DNA from: an uncultured Eubacteriales bacterium
GTDB lineage: Bacteria; Bacillota; Clostridia; Lachnospirales; Bianqueaceae
NCBI GenBank assembly: GCA_900315265.1
Contig: OMYN01000004.1
Span: forward strand, 1-64,000
DNA: 64,000 bases
Direction of reading: 5' to 3'
Shown here: positions 16,694 to 25,900 of the stretch, one piece after another
Position numbering within the stretch: position 1 is the stretch's first letter
How the letters are laid out: every line of letters begins with the position of its first letter
Made by a program: the position numbers and the translations under genes
Notes under the pieces: model-generated
Seen by the model: only the letters and a program-made list of their open reading frames with translations
The model's database searches: none
Told to the model about the DNA's origin: nothing

Positions 16694-18043
16694 ATGGAGA
16701 GCAAATACGAAAAAGATTCGATCGTCGATCGATCTGACATCGATCGTTTAATTTTCGAGCTGGTCGTCTGCAGCGGTCTTAAAAACGGCCAGGTGGGACA
16801 ATATCTGGGACGGAAAAAGCAGGTCTGGAGCCTGTTGGACCAGTTGGATAAAGAAGGAGTATCCCTTTTCGACAGGACCGGCGAAAAGAATGAGGCAGCC
16901 GGTATCTGGGGCATCCGGGATAACTTTCAGGCAGGCCGACTGACCGACGGGATGAGAAAAAAACTGAAACAGTTTTTTTCGGCGAGGCTGACAGATCCCG
17001 GTTTTGGTGCGGAAGCGGAAAAAGTGATGGAAATCATGGAAAGAGAGGGTGTCCGGACGCTCTTCAGGGATGATCCGGCTTATCCTGCCTTATTGAACCA
17101 GATCGAAGACCCGCCGGCAGTATTATTCTGCAAGGGCAGCACTGCCCATCTGAATGATATGAGCATTGCCTTTTCCGGTTCCAGAACAGCATCGGCTTAT
17201 GGTATCCGCTGCGTTTATGAGACAGCCATGTGCTGCGGACAAAAGGGCATTACGATCGTCAGCGGACTTGCCAAAGGCATCGACGGAGCAGCTCATAAGG
17301 CGGCCATTGATTCGCAAGCTCCAACTATCGCGGTCCTGCCCACCAGCCCGGACAAATGTTATCCCAAGATCAATCTCTGGCTCTATCACGAAATCCTGGA
17401 TAAAGGGGGACTGGTCGTTTCGGAACAGGTGCCCGGTTTTCCCATCAGCAAGTTGTCTTTCGTGGAGCGCAACCGCATCATTACCGGTCTCAGCCCGGCT
17501 CTGGTGGTGGTGGAAGCCAGTGTGCGCAGCGGATCGATCCAAACGGCTTCCAAGGCGATGGACCAGGGGCGGGAGGTCTATGTGGTCCCGGGCAGTATCT
17601 TTGATTCCTCTTTCGTTGGATCCCATCTGCTGATCCAGGACGGAGCCAACGTATTGACCGCGCCGGACTGCCTGGCCCGCTTTTATGATCAGGACCAGGA
17701 AAGGATCGGACAGGATGCCACCTGTCAGAATGACACCTGTCAGAATGACACCTGTCAGAATGACAGGGAGAGGCAGGAAAAGATAAAGCTTCTGAGGAGC
17801 CATCATGAGACACCTAGGTCCGCTTACCGTGAGGAAAACAAACTTACCCGGCAGCATGAAAAATGGATCGAAAAGGCAGGTGAGGATGCCTGGCTGGATC
17901 CATATCTGACGGATATGGGTGTGTCCGGACAGGACATCATCGATCGGAGCGGGAAGGATCCCGTACAAGTTCTGAAATCGATTTCCGAGCTGGAGATCAA
18001 GGGCCTTGCGGTCAGACAGGGAGGACTGGTCTATAAAAAGTGA
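16694..18043 (+). CDS. dprA: DNA-processing protein DprA
   Basis: DprA loads RecA on incoming single-stranded DNA. The protein (449 residues from the ATG at 16694) has an N-terminal helical part, the Rossmann-like core (FSGSRTASAYG, VSGLAKGIDGAAHKAAI, FVERNRIITGLSPALVVVEA, SGSIQTASKAM) and a C-terminal winged helix (about 395-449). It is longer than the common form of about 360-380 because a low-complexity linker joins core and wing. The linker includes three perfect copies of a 15-bp repeat (17720-17764) encoding TCQND. The start is uncertain: a TTG at 16670 has a weak AAGG site but would be nearly leaderless given the promoter, and the ATG lacks a clear site. Confidence 0.9.
   Translation: MESKYEKDSIVDRSDIDRLIFELVVCSGLKNGQVGQYLGRKKQVWSLLDQLDKEGVSLFDRTGEKNEAAGIWGIRDNFQAGRLTDGMRKKLKQFFSARLTDPGFGAEAEKVMEIMEREGVRTLFRDDPAYPALLNQIEDPPAVLFCKGSTAHLNDMSIAFSGSRTASAYGIRCVYETAMCCGQKGITIVSGLAKGIDGAAHKAAIDSQAPTIAVLPTSPDKCYPKINLWLYHEILDKGGLVVSEQVPGFPISKLSFVERNRIITGLSPALVVVEASVRSGSIQTASKAMDQGREVYVVPGSIFDSSFVGSHLLIQDGANVLTAPDCLARFYDQDQERIGQDATCQNDTCQNDTCQNDRERQEKIKLLRSHHETPRSAYREENKLTRQHEKWIEKAGEDAWLDPYLTDMGVSGQDIIDRSGKDPVQVLKSISELEIKGLAVRQGGLVYKK
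17720..17764 (+). repeat. Three tandem copies of a 15-bp in-frame repeat within dprA
   Basis: ACCTGTCAGAATGAC is repeated three times without change and in frame, encoding TCQND three times. Each unit contains TGTCA-GAA-TGACA, a perfect inverted repeat, so single-stranded DNA or RNA here can form small hairpins. Confidence 0.97.
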
Positions 18044-18044
18044 T

Positions 18045-18074
18045 TTGCAAATCCCGGGCGGTTTGTGCTATGCT
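18045..18074 (+). promoter_or_regulatory. topA promoter
   Basis: TTGCAA (18045-18050), an 18-base spacer and TATGCT (18069-18074), immediately after the dprA stop and 36 bases before topA. Confidence 0.55.
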
Positions 18075-18110
18075 TACCCACCGTAGAAGGTTTATTTCGG
18101 GAGGAAGTTA

Positions 18111-20219
18111 ATGGCGAAATATCTGGTGATCGTAGAGTCACCTGCGAAAGCGAAAACGATCAAGAAGTTTTTAGGAAGCAATTATATGGTTACGGCTTCC
18201 AACGGTCATGTAAGAGACCTTCCCAAAAGCCGCTTAGGTGTTGATGTTGACAACGATTTTGAACCTCACTATATAACCATCCGCGGGAAAGGAGAACTGC
18301 TGGCGCAGCTCAAATCGGAAGCTAAAAAAGCAGACAAAGTCTATCTGGCGACCGACCCTGACCGCGAGGGAGAAGCGATCTCCTGGCATCTGGCTTATGC
18401 GCTGGGCCTGCCCGAGAGCCAGATCCATCGGGTCACTTTTAATGAAATCACAAAAACGACTGTAAAAGCGGCAATCAAAAAACCGCGAAAGATCGACCGG
18501 GATCTGGTCGATGCCCAGCAGGCAAGACGGGTCCTTGACCGTCTGGTAGGTTATGAGATCAGCCCTATCCTATGGAAAAAAGTAAAGAGAGGTCTGTCGG
18601 CGGGCCGCGTACAGGCGGCAGCGCTGGAGCTTTTGTGCAACCGTGAAGACGAGATCAATGATTTTGTTCCTAAAGAATTCTGGACGATCGAAGGCGCCTT
18701 CACAGATGGAAAAGGCATGGCGCTGGAAGCCAAACTGACTCGTTTCCAGGGGCAGAAAGTGGAAATCGAAAATCAGGAGCAGGCATCGGAGCATCTGGAC
18801 CGGATCAAAGGGATAGCCTCTTTTGCCGTTGAAAGTGTCAAAAACGGCCAGAGGGTGCGCAAAGCGCCGGATCCCTTTACGACCAGCACCCTGCAGCAGG
18901 ATGCCAGCCGCCGCCTGAATTTTTCACCGGCCAAAACGATGCGCCTTGCTCAGCAGCTGTATGAAGGGATCGAAGTCAAGGGCCGGGGACTTACCGGCCT
19001 GATCTCTTATCTGCGAACGGATTCGACCCGTATTGCGGAAGAAATGCAGCAGGCTGCCAAAGAATATATCAGCAGTCAGTACGGAGATCCTTATACCAGG
19101 ACCGGAAGCGTTAAAACGAAAAAACAGACGGTCCGTATCCAGGACGCTCATGAGGCCATCCGTCCTACGGATGTGACACTGGATCCTAAAATGCTGGAAG
19201 AGTCTTTGAGCCGCGATCAGTACCGCCTGTATAAGCTGATCTACGAGCGTTTTCTGGCCAGTCAGATGGCAGACGCGGTCTACGAAACTCAGCATGTTAC
19301 TATTGGGGCGGGAGATTATACTTTTGATGCTTCCGGATCGCGCCTTGGTTTTGCCGGCTTTATGAAGGTCTACAAGGAAGAGGACGAACAGGAAACCGAC
19401 GAAGAAAAAATCAGTCCGGCCAAAGTAGGACAGACCCTTTCCCTCGACCGGATACAAAAGCTGCAGCACTTTACGCAGCCTCCGGCCCGCTTTACTGAAG
19501 GACTTCTGGTCAAGGCTCTGGAAGAAAACGGAGTCGGGAGGCCTTCGACCTATGCGCCTACCATCCAGACCCTGGCTGCCCGCAACTACGTGACCAAAGA
19601 GAAAAAGGTCCTGTATGTAACAGAGCTGGGGAACATCGTCCACGGGATCATCCGGCAGTACTTTGCTTCCATCAATGACCTTCATTTTACGGCTCAGATG
19701 GAATCCGAGCTGGATGACGTAGAGAACGGAAAAGAAAACTGGAAGGAAGTCATCCGCCAGTTCTATGACAGTTTCGAGCCCCAGGTAGAAAAGGCGATGG
19801 AAGAACTGGAAAAGGTCAAGATCGAGGATGAGTCTACCGATGTGATCTGTGATAAATGCGGACGTCATATGGTGCTAAAGATCGGTAAATACGGCAAGTT
19901 TTATGCCTGCCCCGGATTTCCGGAATGCCGCAACACCAAGCCGTATTTTGAAAAGATCGGTGTCACCTGCCCTAAGTGCGGCGGTCAGATCCTGATCAAG
20001 AAGACGAAAAAAGGACGAATCTATTACGGATGTGAGAATTATCCCGACTGTGATTTCATGTCCTGGGATCGACCTTCTCAAAGGGAATGTCCCAAGTGCG
20101 GGCAGAGATTGTACGAAAAACGCGGGAAACAGCGTAAGCTGGTCTGCCTGAATCCGGGCTGCGGCTATGTTCTTCCGATCGAAGACGAAAAGCAGCCGGA
20201 GGCCGATGCGCTCCAGTAA
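18111..20219 (+). CDS. topA: DNA topoisomerase I
   Basis: TopA relaxes negative supercoils. The 702-residue protein has the TOPRIM start LVIVESPAKAKTIKKFLG, the acidic DPDREGEAISWHL motif (about 82-94), the catalytic tyrosine in SYLRTDSTR near residue 300, and three C-terminal zinc ribbons (CxxC pairs in CDKCGRHM, CPKCGGQIL and CPKCGQRLY, about 585-690). The last ribbon ends in LNPGCGYV. A GGGAGGAAG site precedes the ATG. In related genomes hslVU/codY or flagellar genes often follow; here the next gene is a sigma factor. Confidence 0.98.
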   Translation: MAKYLVIVESPAKAKTIKKFLGSNYMVTASNGHVRDLPKSRLGVDVDNDFEPHYITIRGKGELLAQLKSEAKKADKVYLATDPDREGEAISWHLAYALGLPESQIHRVTFNEITKTTVKAAIKKPRKIDRDLVDAQQARRVLDRLVGYEISPILWKKVKRGLSAGRVQAAALELLCNREDEINDFVPKEFWTIEGAFTDGKGMALEAKLTRFQGQKVEIENQEQASEHLDRIKGIASFAVESVKNGQRVRKAPDPFTTSTLQQDASRRLNFSPAKTMRLAQQLYEGIEVKGRGLTGLISYLRTDSTRIAEEMQQAAKEYISSQYGDPYTRTGSVKTKKQTVRIQDAHEAIRPTDVTLDPKMLEESLSRDQYRLYKLIYERFLASQMADAVYETQHVTIGAGDYTFDASGSRLGFAGFMKVYKEEDEQETDEEKISPAKVGQTLSLDRIQKLQHFTQPPARFTEGLLVKALEENGVGRPSTYAPTIQTLAARNYVTKEKKVLYVTELGNIVHGIIRQYFASINDLHFTAQMESELDDVENGKENWKEVIRQFYDSFEPQVEKAMEELEKVKIEDESTDVICDKCGRHMVLKIGKYGKFYACPGFPECRNTKPYFEKIGVTCPKCGGQILIKKTKKGRIYYGCENYPDCDFMSWDRPSQRECPKCGQRLYEKRGKQRKLVCLNPGCGYVLPIEDEKQPEADALQ

Positions 20220-20259
20220 AACCTGACAAACAAGCCTGTGTGCCTTATGCGGGAAACAT

Positions 20260-20880
20260 ATGGCATACAAATATTCCGATCAGACAAAGACAGACCCGGA
20301 GAGTCATGTCCGGAAACTGACTCTTCCGGAAAAACAGATGGTAGAAGAAAATCTTGCCCTGGTACCTTATACGGTGGCAAGGATATACCGTGTCCTGCCC
20401 CAGGCAGCGGATTTTGAAGATCTGATGCAGTACGGTTTTCTGGGCCTTGTCGAAGCTGCCGACAGTTTCGACGGCTGCCGAAAGGTGCAGTTCAGTACGT
20501 ATGCCTGTATCAGGATCAGGGGAGCGGTACTGGACGGGTTCAACCGGAATGAACGCCCTTTGAATGAGTATTTTTACCGTCCGGAGGACTGTGAGTCGGG
20601 GCAGCTGCTCCTGAAAGAGGACACCTGTCTGCAAACTTTCATGCAGGATGAAAAGAGTCTTGAGGAAGAAGCTTTTCCTCAGGAGGAGGAAGAAAAGAAG
20701 GTACTGGCCGCGGCTTTTCAGACCCTGGACCGGGAAGAAAAGGAAGTCGTGTGCGCTGTTTATTATGAAGGCTATTCCTTAAGGGCTCTGGCAAGGCTGT
20801 GCTGCCTGCCCAGATCTTATCTTGCCAGGATCCATAAAAGCGCTTTGGAAAAGCTGAAGAAACAGCTGATGAAACCGTAA
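20260..20880 (+). CDS. FliA/WhiG/SigD-like sigma-70 family factor
   Basis: A 206-residue alternative sigma factor. Region 2 (about 25-95) has EENLALVPYTVARI, DFEDLMQYGFLGLVEAADSF and VQFSTYACIRIRGAVLD, which is the pattern of SigD/FliA/WhiG; SRIRGAMLD-like wording is diagnostic of that group. Region 4 (about 145-200) is shorter than usual: LDREEKEVVCAVYYEGYSLRALARL, with a helix-turn-helix ending SYLARIHKSALEKLKKQL. Region 3 is poorly conserved and acidic (EEEAFPQEEEEKK). It sits in the same place as sigD in B. subtilis, just before rpsB, but no motility gene is present. The upstream site is weak (GGGAA), and it probably shares the topA transcript. Confidence 0.85.
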   Translation: MAYKYSDQTKTDPESHVRKLTLPEKQMVEENLALVPYTVARIYRVLPQAADFEDLMQYGFLGLVEAADSFDGCRKVQFSTYACIRIRGAVLDGFNRNERPLNEYFYRPEDCESGQLLLKEDTCLQTFMQDEKSLEEEAFPQEEEEKKVLAAAFQTLDREEKEVVCAVYYEGYSLRALARLCCLPRSYLARIHKSALEKLKKQLMKP

Positions 20881-20896
20881 GAAATATAATTTGTTC

Positions 20897-20925
20897 TTTA
20901 CAAACGCCTGACGAAATGGTAAAAT
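20897..20925 (+). promoter_or_regulatory. rpsB-tsf promoter
   Basis: TTTACA (20897-20902), a 17-base spacer and TAAAAT (20920-20925). A transcript would start near 20930, giving an untranslated leader of about 128 bases. Confidence 0.75.
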
Positions 20926-20929
20926 ACAG

Positions 20930-21057
20930 TTTCGTGAGGCGTTTTGTGCACTCACGAAAATACCACACTTTCCGCCGTGCCCGTCCATGGTGCCGCTTTT
21001 TAGCGGTTAAGCGGGGCAGCAACGGAAAGGCGGATAAAAACCTTTGGAGGTACTCTT
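20930..21057 (+). promoter_or_regulatory. Structured 5' leader of rpsB
   Basis: Two structured parts are visible. The first is a perfect 9-bp hairpin TTTCGTGAG / CTCACGAAA (20930-20959) at the very 5' end. The second is a nested fold with helices TCCGCC/GGCGGA (20971-20976 with 21029-21034), TGCCC/GGGCA (20978-20982 with 21014-21018) and CCGCT/AGCGG (20993-20997 with 21002-21006), ending 10 bases before the GGAGG site. Ribosomal protein operons are often autoregulated through such leaders; binding by S2 is inference. Confidence 0.55.
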
Positions 21058-21801
21058 ATGAGCGTCATTTCTATGAAACAGCTTCTGGAAGCCGGTGTAC
21101 ATTTCGGACATCAGACCAGAAGATGGAACCCCAAAATGGCTCCTTACATCTTTACGGAGCGCAACGGGATCTATATTATCGATCTGCAGAAGACCAGCAA
21201 AAAGATCGATGAAGCTTACGAGGAGATCAAAAAGATCGTAGCTGACGGCGGCACGGTCCTGTTCGCCGGCACCAAGAAGCAGGCTCAGGAAACCATGAAG
21301 ACCGAAGCAGAACGCTGCGGCATGTTCTATGTGAACAATCGCTGGCTGGGCGGTATGCTGACCAACTTCAAGACCATCCGCAGCCGTGTTGCCCGTATGG
21401 AAGAGCTGGAAAAGATGGAAGAGGACGGCACATTTGATGTCCTGCCCAAGAAGGAAGTTATGAACCTTCGCAAAGAGCTGGACAAACTGCAGAAAAACCT
21501 GAACGGTATCCGCAAGATGGAAAAACTGCCGGATCTTATCTTCATCGTTGATCCTCACAAAGAAAGAATCGCTGTACAGGAAGCTCATAAACTGGGTATC
21601 AAGACCTGCGCGATCGTTGATACCAACTGCGATCCTGAGGAAATCGGTCTGGTCATCCCGGGCAATGATGACGCGATCCGCGCCGTTAAGCTGATCGCCG
21701 GCATGGTTGCCGATGCAGTCATCGAAGCTAAGCAGGGTGAAGTCCTGACCGATACCGAGGAAACCGAAGATACCGAAGATAATCAGGAGGAAAATGAATA
21801 A
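21058..21801 (+). CDS. rpsB: Small ribosomal subunit protein uS2
   Basis: uS2 binds late to the 30S head-body junction and helps recruit S1. The 247-residue protein starts [20 protein letters not shown], contains [14 protein letters not shown] and ends in an acidic tail rich in Thr and Glu ([12 protein letters not shown]). The tail is encoded partly by a 9-bp tandem repeat. A strong TTGGAGG site lies before the ATG. Its stop overlaps the tsf start by one base (TAATG), so the pair is translationally coupled. Confidence 0.99.
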   Translation: MSVISMKQLLEAGVHFGHQTRRWNPKMAPYIFTERNGIYIIDLQKTSKKIDEAYEEIKKIVADGGTVLFAGTKKQAQETMKTEAERCGMFYVNNRWLGGMLTNFKTIRSRVARMEELEKMEEDGTFDVLPKKEVMNLRKELDKLQKNLNGIRKMEKLPDLIFIVDPHKERIAVQEAHKLGIKTCAIVDTNCDPEEIGLVIPGNDDAIRAVKLIAGMVADAVIEAKQGEVLTDTEETEDTEDNQEENE

Positions 21802-22727
21802 TGGCAGCAATTACCGCTAAAATGGTCAAAGAGCTCAAGGACATTTCGGGCGCCGGCATGATGGAGTGCAAAAAAGCACTGTCCGAAGCAAACGGCGACG
21901 TTGATGCCGCAATTGAGATCCTTCGCAAAGCCGGCGTTGCTATGGCCGCTAAAAAGGCCGGCCGCATTGCCGCTGAAGGTCTGGTTGCTGTCAAGCTTTC
22001 CGATGATCTGAAAAAAGGCGCTATTGTCGAAGTTAACTCCGAGACCGATTTCGTAGCTAAGAACGAACTGTTCATTAACTATGTAAATGACGTTGCTTCT
22101 CAGGCTCTGGCGACCAAAGCAGCCACTCAGGAAGAGTTCCTGGCAGACAAATGGCTGGCAGATCCCAGCAAGACCGTTGAAGACGTCCGCACCGAGAAAG
22201 TCGGCGTTATCCACGAGAACATTCAGATCCGCCGTTTTGCTACCCTTGAATCCGACGGATTTGTCGCTTCTTACGTTCACGCAGGCGGCCGCATCGGCGT
22301 TCTGGTTGCTTTTGACGTTAAAGAAGTCAACGACGCAGTGAAAAAGGTCGGCAAAAACATTGCCATGCAGATCGCCGGTATGAATCCTCTGTTCTTAAAG
22401 GACAGCGAGGTTCCGGAAGATTTCATGGCCAAGGAAAAGGAAATCATCATGGCTCAGATCGCTGAGACCGCCGGTGACAAACCGCTGGCCATCCGGGAGA
22501 AGATGAGCATCGGTAAGCTGCACAAACGTATGCAGGAGGTCTGCCTGGTAGACCAGGAGTATTTCCTTGACGACAAGCTGACCGTTTCCAAATATCTGCA
22601 GCAGGCTTCCAAAGAGCTTGGCTTCCCCATCAATGTTACCGGTTTCATCCGCTGGGAGTGCGGTGAAGGTATCGAGAAGAAGAAGAACGATTTCGCAGCA
22701 GAAGTCGCAGAGCAGATGAACAAGTGA
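21801..22727 (+). CDS. tsf: Elongation factor Ts
   Basis: EF-Ts exchanges GDP for GTP on EF-Tu. The 308-residue protein has the N-terminal UBA-like [20 protein letters not shown], the MMECKKAL and NSETDFVAKN motifs and a full-length coiled-coil/dimerisation core. It overlaps rpsB by one base and ends at a strong terminator 45 bases downstream, so rpsB-tsf is a two-gene unit. pyrH, which usually follows directly, is 3.5 kb away here because a mannosidase gene has been inserted. Confidence 0.99.
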   Translation: MAAITAKMVKELKDISGAGMMECKKALSEANGDVDAAIEILRKAGVAMAAKKAGRIAAEGLVAVKLSDDLKKGAIVEVNSETDFVAKNELFINYVNDVASQALATKAATQEEFLADKWLADPSKTVEDVRTEKVGVIHENIQIRRFATLESDGFVASYVHAGGRIGVLVAFDVKEVNDAVKKVGKNIAMQIAGMNPLFLKDSEVPEDFMAKEKEIIMAQIAETAGDKPLAIREKMSIGKLHKRMQEVCLVDQEYFLDDKLTVSKYLQQASKELGFPINVTGFIRWECGEGIEKKKNDFAAEVAEQMNK

Positions 22728-22771
22728 TCTTTCCCTGTTCATTCTCCCTGAAATAAAATACCGATTGAATC

Positions 22772-22807
22772 AAACAGGAGTTCCGTTTAAGGAGCTCCTG
22801 TTTTTTT
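22772..22807 (+). terminator. rpsB-tsf terminator
   Basis: A 13-bp stem (AAACAGGAGTTCC / GGAGCTCCTGTTT, one G-U pair), a six-base loop and a seven-T run. Confidence 0.93.
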
Positions 22808-22842
22808 GAGCCCATTTCTGTGCAGTCTGCTCAGATTCGGCG

Positions 22843-22871
22843 TTGTAATTCGGCCTCTCCTATGCTATTAT
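22843..22871 (+). promoter_or_regulatory. Promoter of the GH38 mannosidase
   Basis: TTGTAA (22843-22848), a 17-base spacer and TATTAT (22866-22871), 77 bases before the start. The leader contains the short inverted repeat GCAGC / GCTGC near 22901-22916. Confidence 0.65.
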
Positions 22872-22947
22872 CGTTAGCGGTTTACTCGTTTTTCTGTAGG
22901 CAGCTTGCTGGCTGCAGACGGGATTTCTCAATAAGAGGAGGATTTGA

Positions 22948-25900
22948 ATGGGAATCATGCATTCCGAAATGACCGGCAGGCTTGATCATTGGATGCGCAC
23001 GCTGAAAAATGATTTTTACAAGCCGCTCGGCCGCATCGACTGGACCTCGTTTACTACCATGGACGAGCTGTCTTTTGAAGATGCTGTGAAAGGTCCCTTT
23101 CAGCCGGTAGAAACCGGTTATACCTGGGGACATTTACATGAATACGGATGGTTTAAAGGATCGCTGACTCTTCCTAAAGAAGCGGAAGGAAAACGAATCG
23201 TTCTGAACTTAGCCCCCGGCGGCGAATCGACCTTGTTTGTTAACGGAAAGGCGTTCGGTACCTACCGTGCCGACTGGGTCATCGAACCGCATCATTTTTA
23301 TGAAGATAACTGGATCACGGCCAACGGTCATGAGGGTAATACTTATGAAATCCTGATGGAAACCTATGCCGGTCAGTATTACGCCACCGGCCCCGGGTGT
23401 GCGACCGGTCCTGTTCTTCCCGGTTATTACAAGGATCCCAAGACCGACGGACAGAGGGTCACTCTGGGCGAGTGCACCTATGGCATCTTCAACGAGGATG
23501 CTTACCAGCTGTGGCTGGATGTCGATACCCTGAACAATCTGCTCCAGACGCTGGATCCGGACTCTCTGAGAGCTTCCAAGATTGCGGATGCTTTGGAACA
23601 ATTCACCCTGACGGTCGATTTTGAGCAGGATCAGGAAGCCCGCAATGCCGATTACCGTAAGGCCCGCCAGGCTCTTCGGCCTGTCATGGAGGCTCACAAC
23701 GGTTCAACCGCTCCTACCTTCTACTGCATCGGCAACTCTCATCTGGATCTTGCCTGGCTGTGGCCTATGCACGAGACCTACCGCAAGACGGCCCGTACCT
23801 TTGCGGCCCAGCTGCGCAACATCGAAATGTATCCGGATTATAAATATATCCAGTCTCAGCCCGCTTCCTATGAGATGTGCCGCAAGTACTATCCCGAGCT
23901 GTTTGAGCGCATTAAGAAAGCCATCAAAGGCGGGCAGTGGATCGCTGACGGCGCTATGTGGGTAGAACCGGATACCAATATGTCATCCGGCGAGGCTCTG
24001 ATCCGTCAGCTGGTTCACGGCAAACGCTATTATAAAGAAGTGCTGGGTGTGGATTCCCATACCTTGTGGCTGCCGGATACCTTCGGTTATACCGGAGCGC
24101 TGCCTCAGATCTTAAAGAGCGCCGGCGTTGATTACCTGGTTACCCAGAAAATCTACTGGTCCTACAATGAAGGGGAGAAATTCCCCTATCATTACTTCAC
24201 CTGGGAAGGCATCGACGGCACCAAGATCACGGCTTTCTTACCCACCAGCTACACCTATTACACCAATCCGGTCACGGCTAATAAGGTTTGGAAAGAGCGC
24301 ACTCAGAAGAGAGATCTGGATGCCTTCCTGCTGCCTTACGGCTACGGCGACGGAGGCGGCGGACCGACCCGTGATTATATCGAGTACGTAGAGCGCCAGA
24401 AGGATCTGGAAGGCGGCGTGAAGATGAAACACGCATCCCCTCAGGAATTCTTCGAGGAACTGGACGAAAAGGGCGGCCCTGTCAACACCTACCGCGGCGA
24501 GCTGTACTTTACGGCTCATCGCGGCACCTATACCGGTCAGGCCCTGATCAAACGCAATAACCGTAAGGCAGAGCTGGGCCTGCGCGAGATGGAAATGTGG
24601 GGTTCTCTGGCTCAGACCGAAGGAAGTGCTGTATATCCGCTGTCGGATGCGGATCGTCTGTGGAAGGAGACCCTTCTTCATCAGTTCCATGACATCCTGC
24701 CCGGTTCCGGTATCGCAGAGATCTACCGCGAAGCAGAAAAAAGGGTCGGCGCTGTCATCGAAGAAGCAGCCGAGAAGACCGAAAAACTGGCTTCGTCTCT
24801 GGTTTCCGGGACGAGCGGCCTGACAGCCTTCAACTCTCTGAGTTTTGACCGCACGGCCCTGGTCGAGATGCCGGAAGGCACCAAAGCCGCTAAGACGGCT
24901 GAGGGCGAGGTTGTTCCGGTCTTTGCTGATCCGGACGGTGTCAAAGCACTGGTGACGGTTCCCGCTGACGGCGCTGTCAGCATCCTTCCCTGCGATGATG
25001 AAAACGTCGAAGCAGAAGGTGCCTCGGTCAAAGTCCTTGCGGACGGCTTCCAGCTGTCCAATGGCAGCGTTACTGCTTTTGTCGACAGGAATGGTGAGGT
25101 TACTTCCTTCAAGCTGGCCGGCAGTGATCGCGAATTTGCCGCAGGACCCATGAACCATTTCCAGTTCTACAAAGATGTTCCCAGACTGTTCGATGCATGG
25201 GATATCGACTCCAACTATATCAAGCAGGAGCTGGACGGAGCCTATGACGTTACGGTTTCGGTCGCAAAAGAAGGCGGAGCCGAAGCAGTCCTTGAAGTCG
25301 AGGGCAAGATCGGAAATTCTACGTTCAGTCAGAAGATCGTTCTGGAAGCTGCTTCCAAGCGGCTCGAGTTCCGGACCACAGTCGACTGGAAAGAGCTGCA
25401 CCGTCTGTTAAAGGTCGGTTTCCCGGTCTCTGTTTATTCCGATAATGTGATCAACGAAATGCAGTTCGGCTATGTTGAACGTCCTGTTCACCGCAGCAGA
25501 CTGTATGATAAAGATCGTTTCGAAGTCTGCAACCATCGCTACAGCGCTCTGTCTGACGGAAGCCACGGCGCCGCTGTTCTGAATGACTGCAAATACGGTA
25601 TGAGCGCTAACGAAAACCGCCTTGAACTGACCCTGCTGACCGCTTCCGCCTGCCCTGAAATGCGGGCCGATAATCATGTTCATCACTTCACTTACGCCTT
25701 TTGCGCCTTTGAGGGTCCCTTCTCCCAGTCGGACGTCGTACGTCAGGGTCTGGATCTGAACGTGCCGGTACTGGTCGAAAAAGGAAGCCGCAAAGCCTTC
25801 TCCGCTTTCAGCGTATCCGGAGACAGTGTCCTGATCGATACCGTAAAGCCGGCTGAAGACGGATCCAAGGATCTGGTGCTTCGCCTGTATGATTCCAAGA

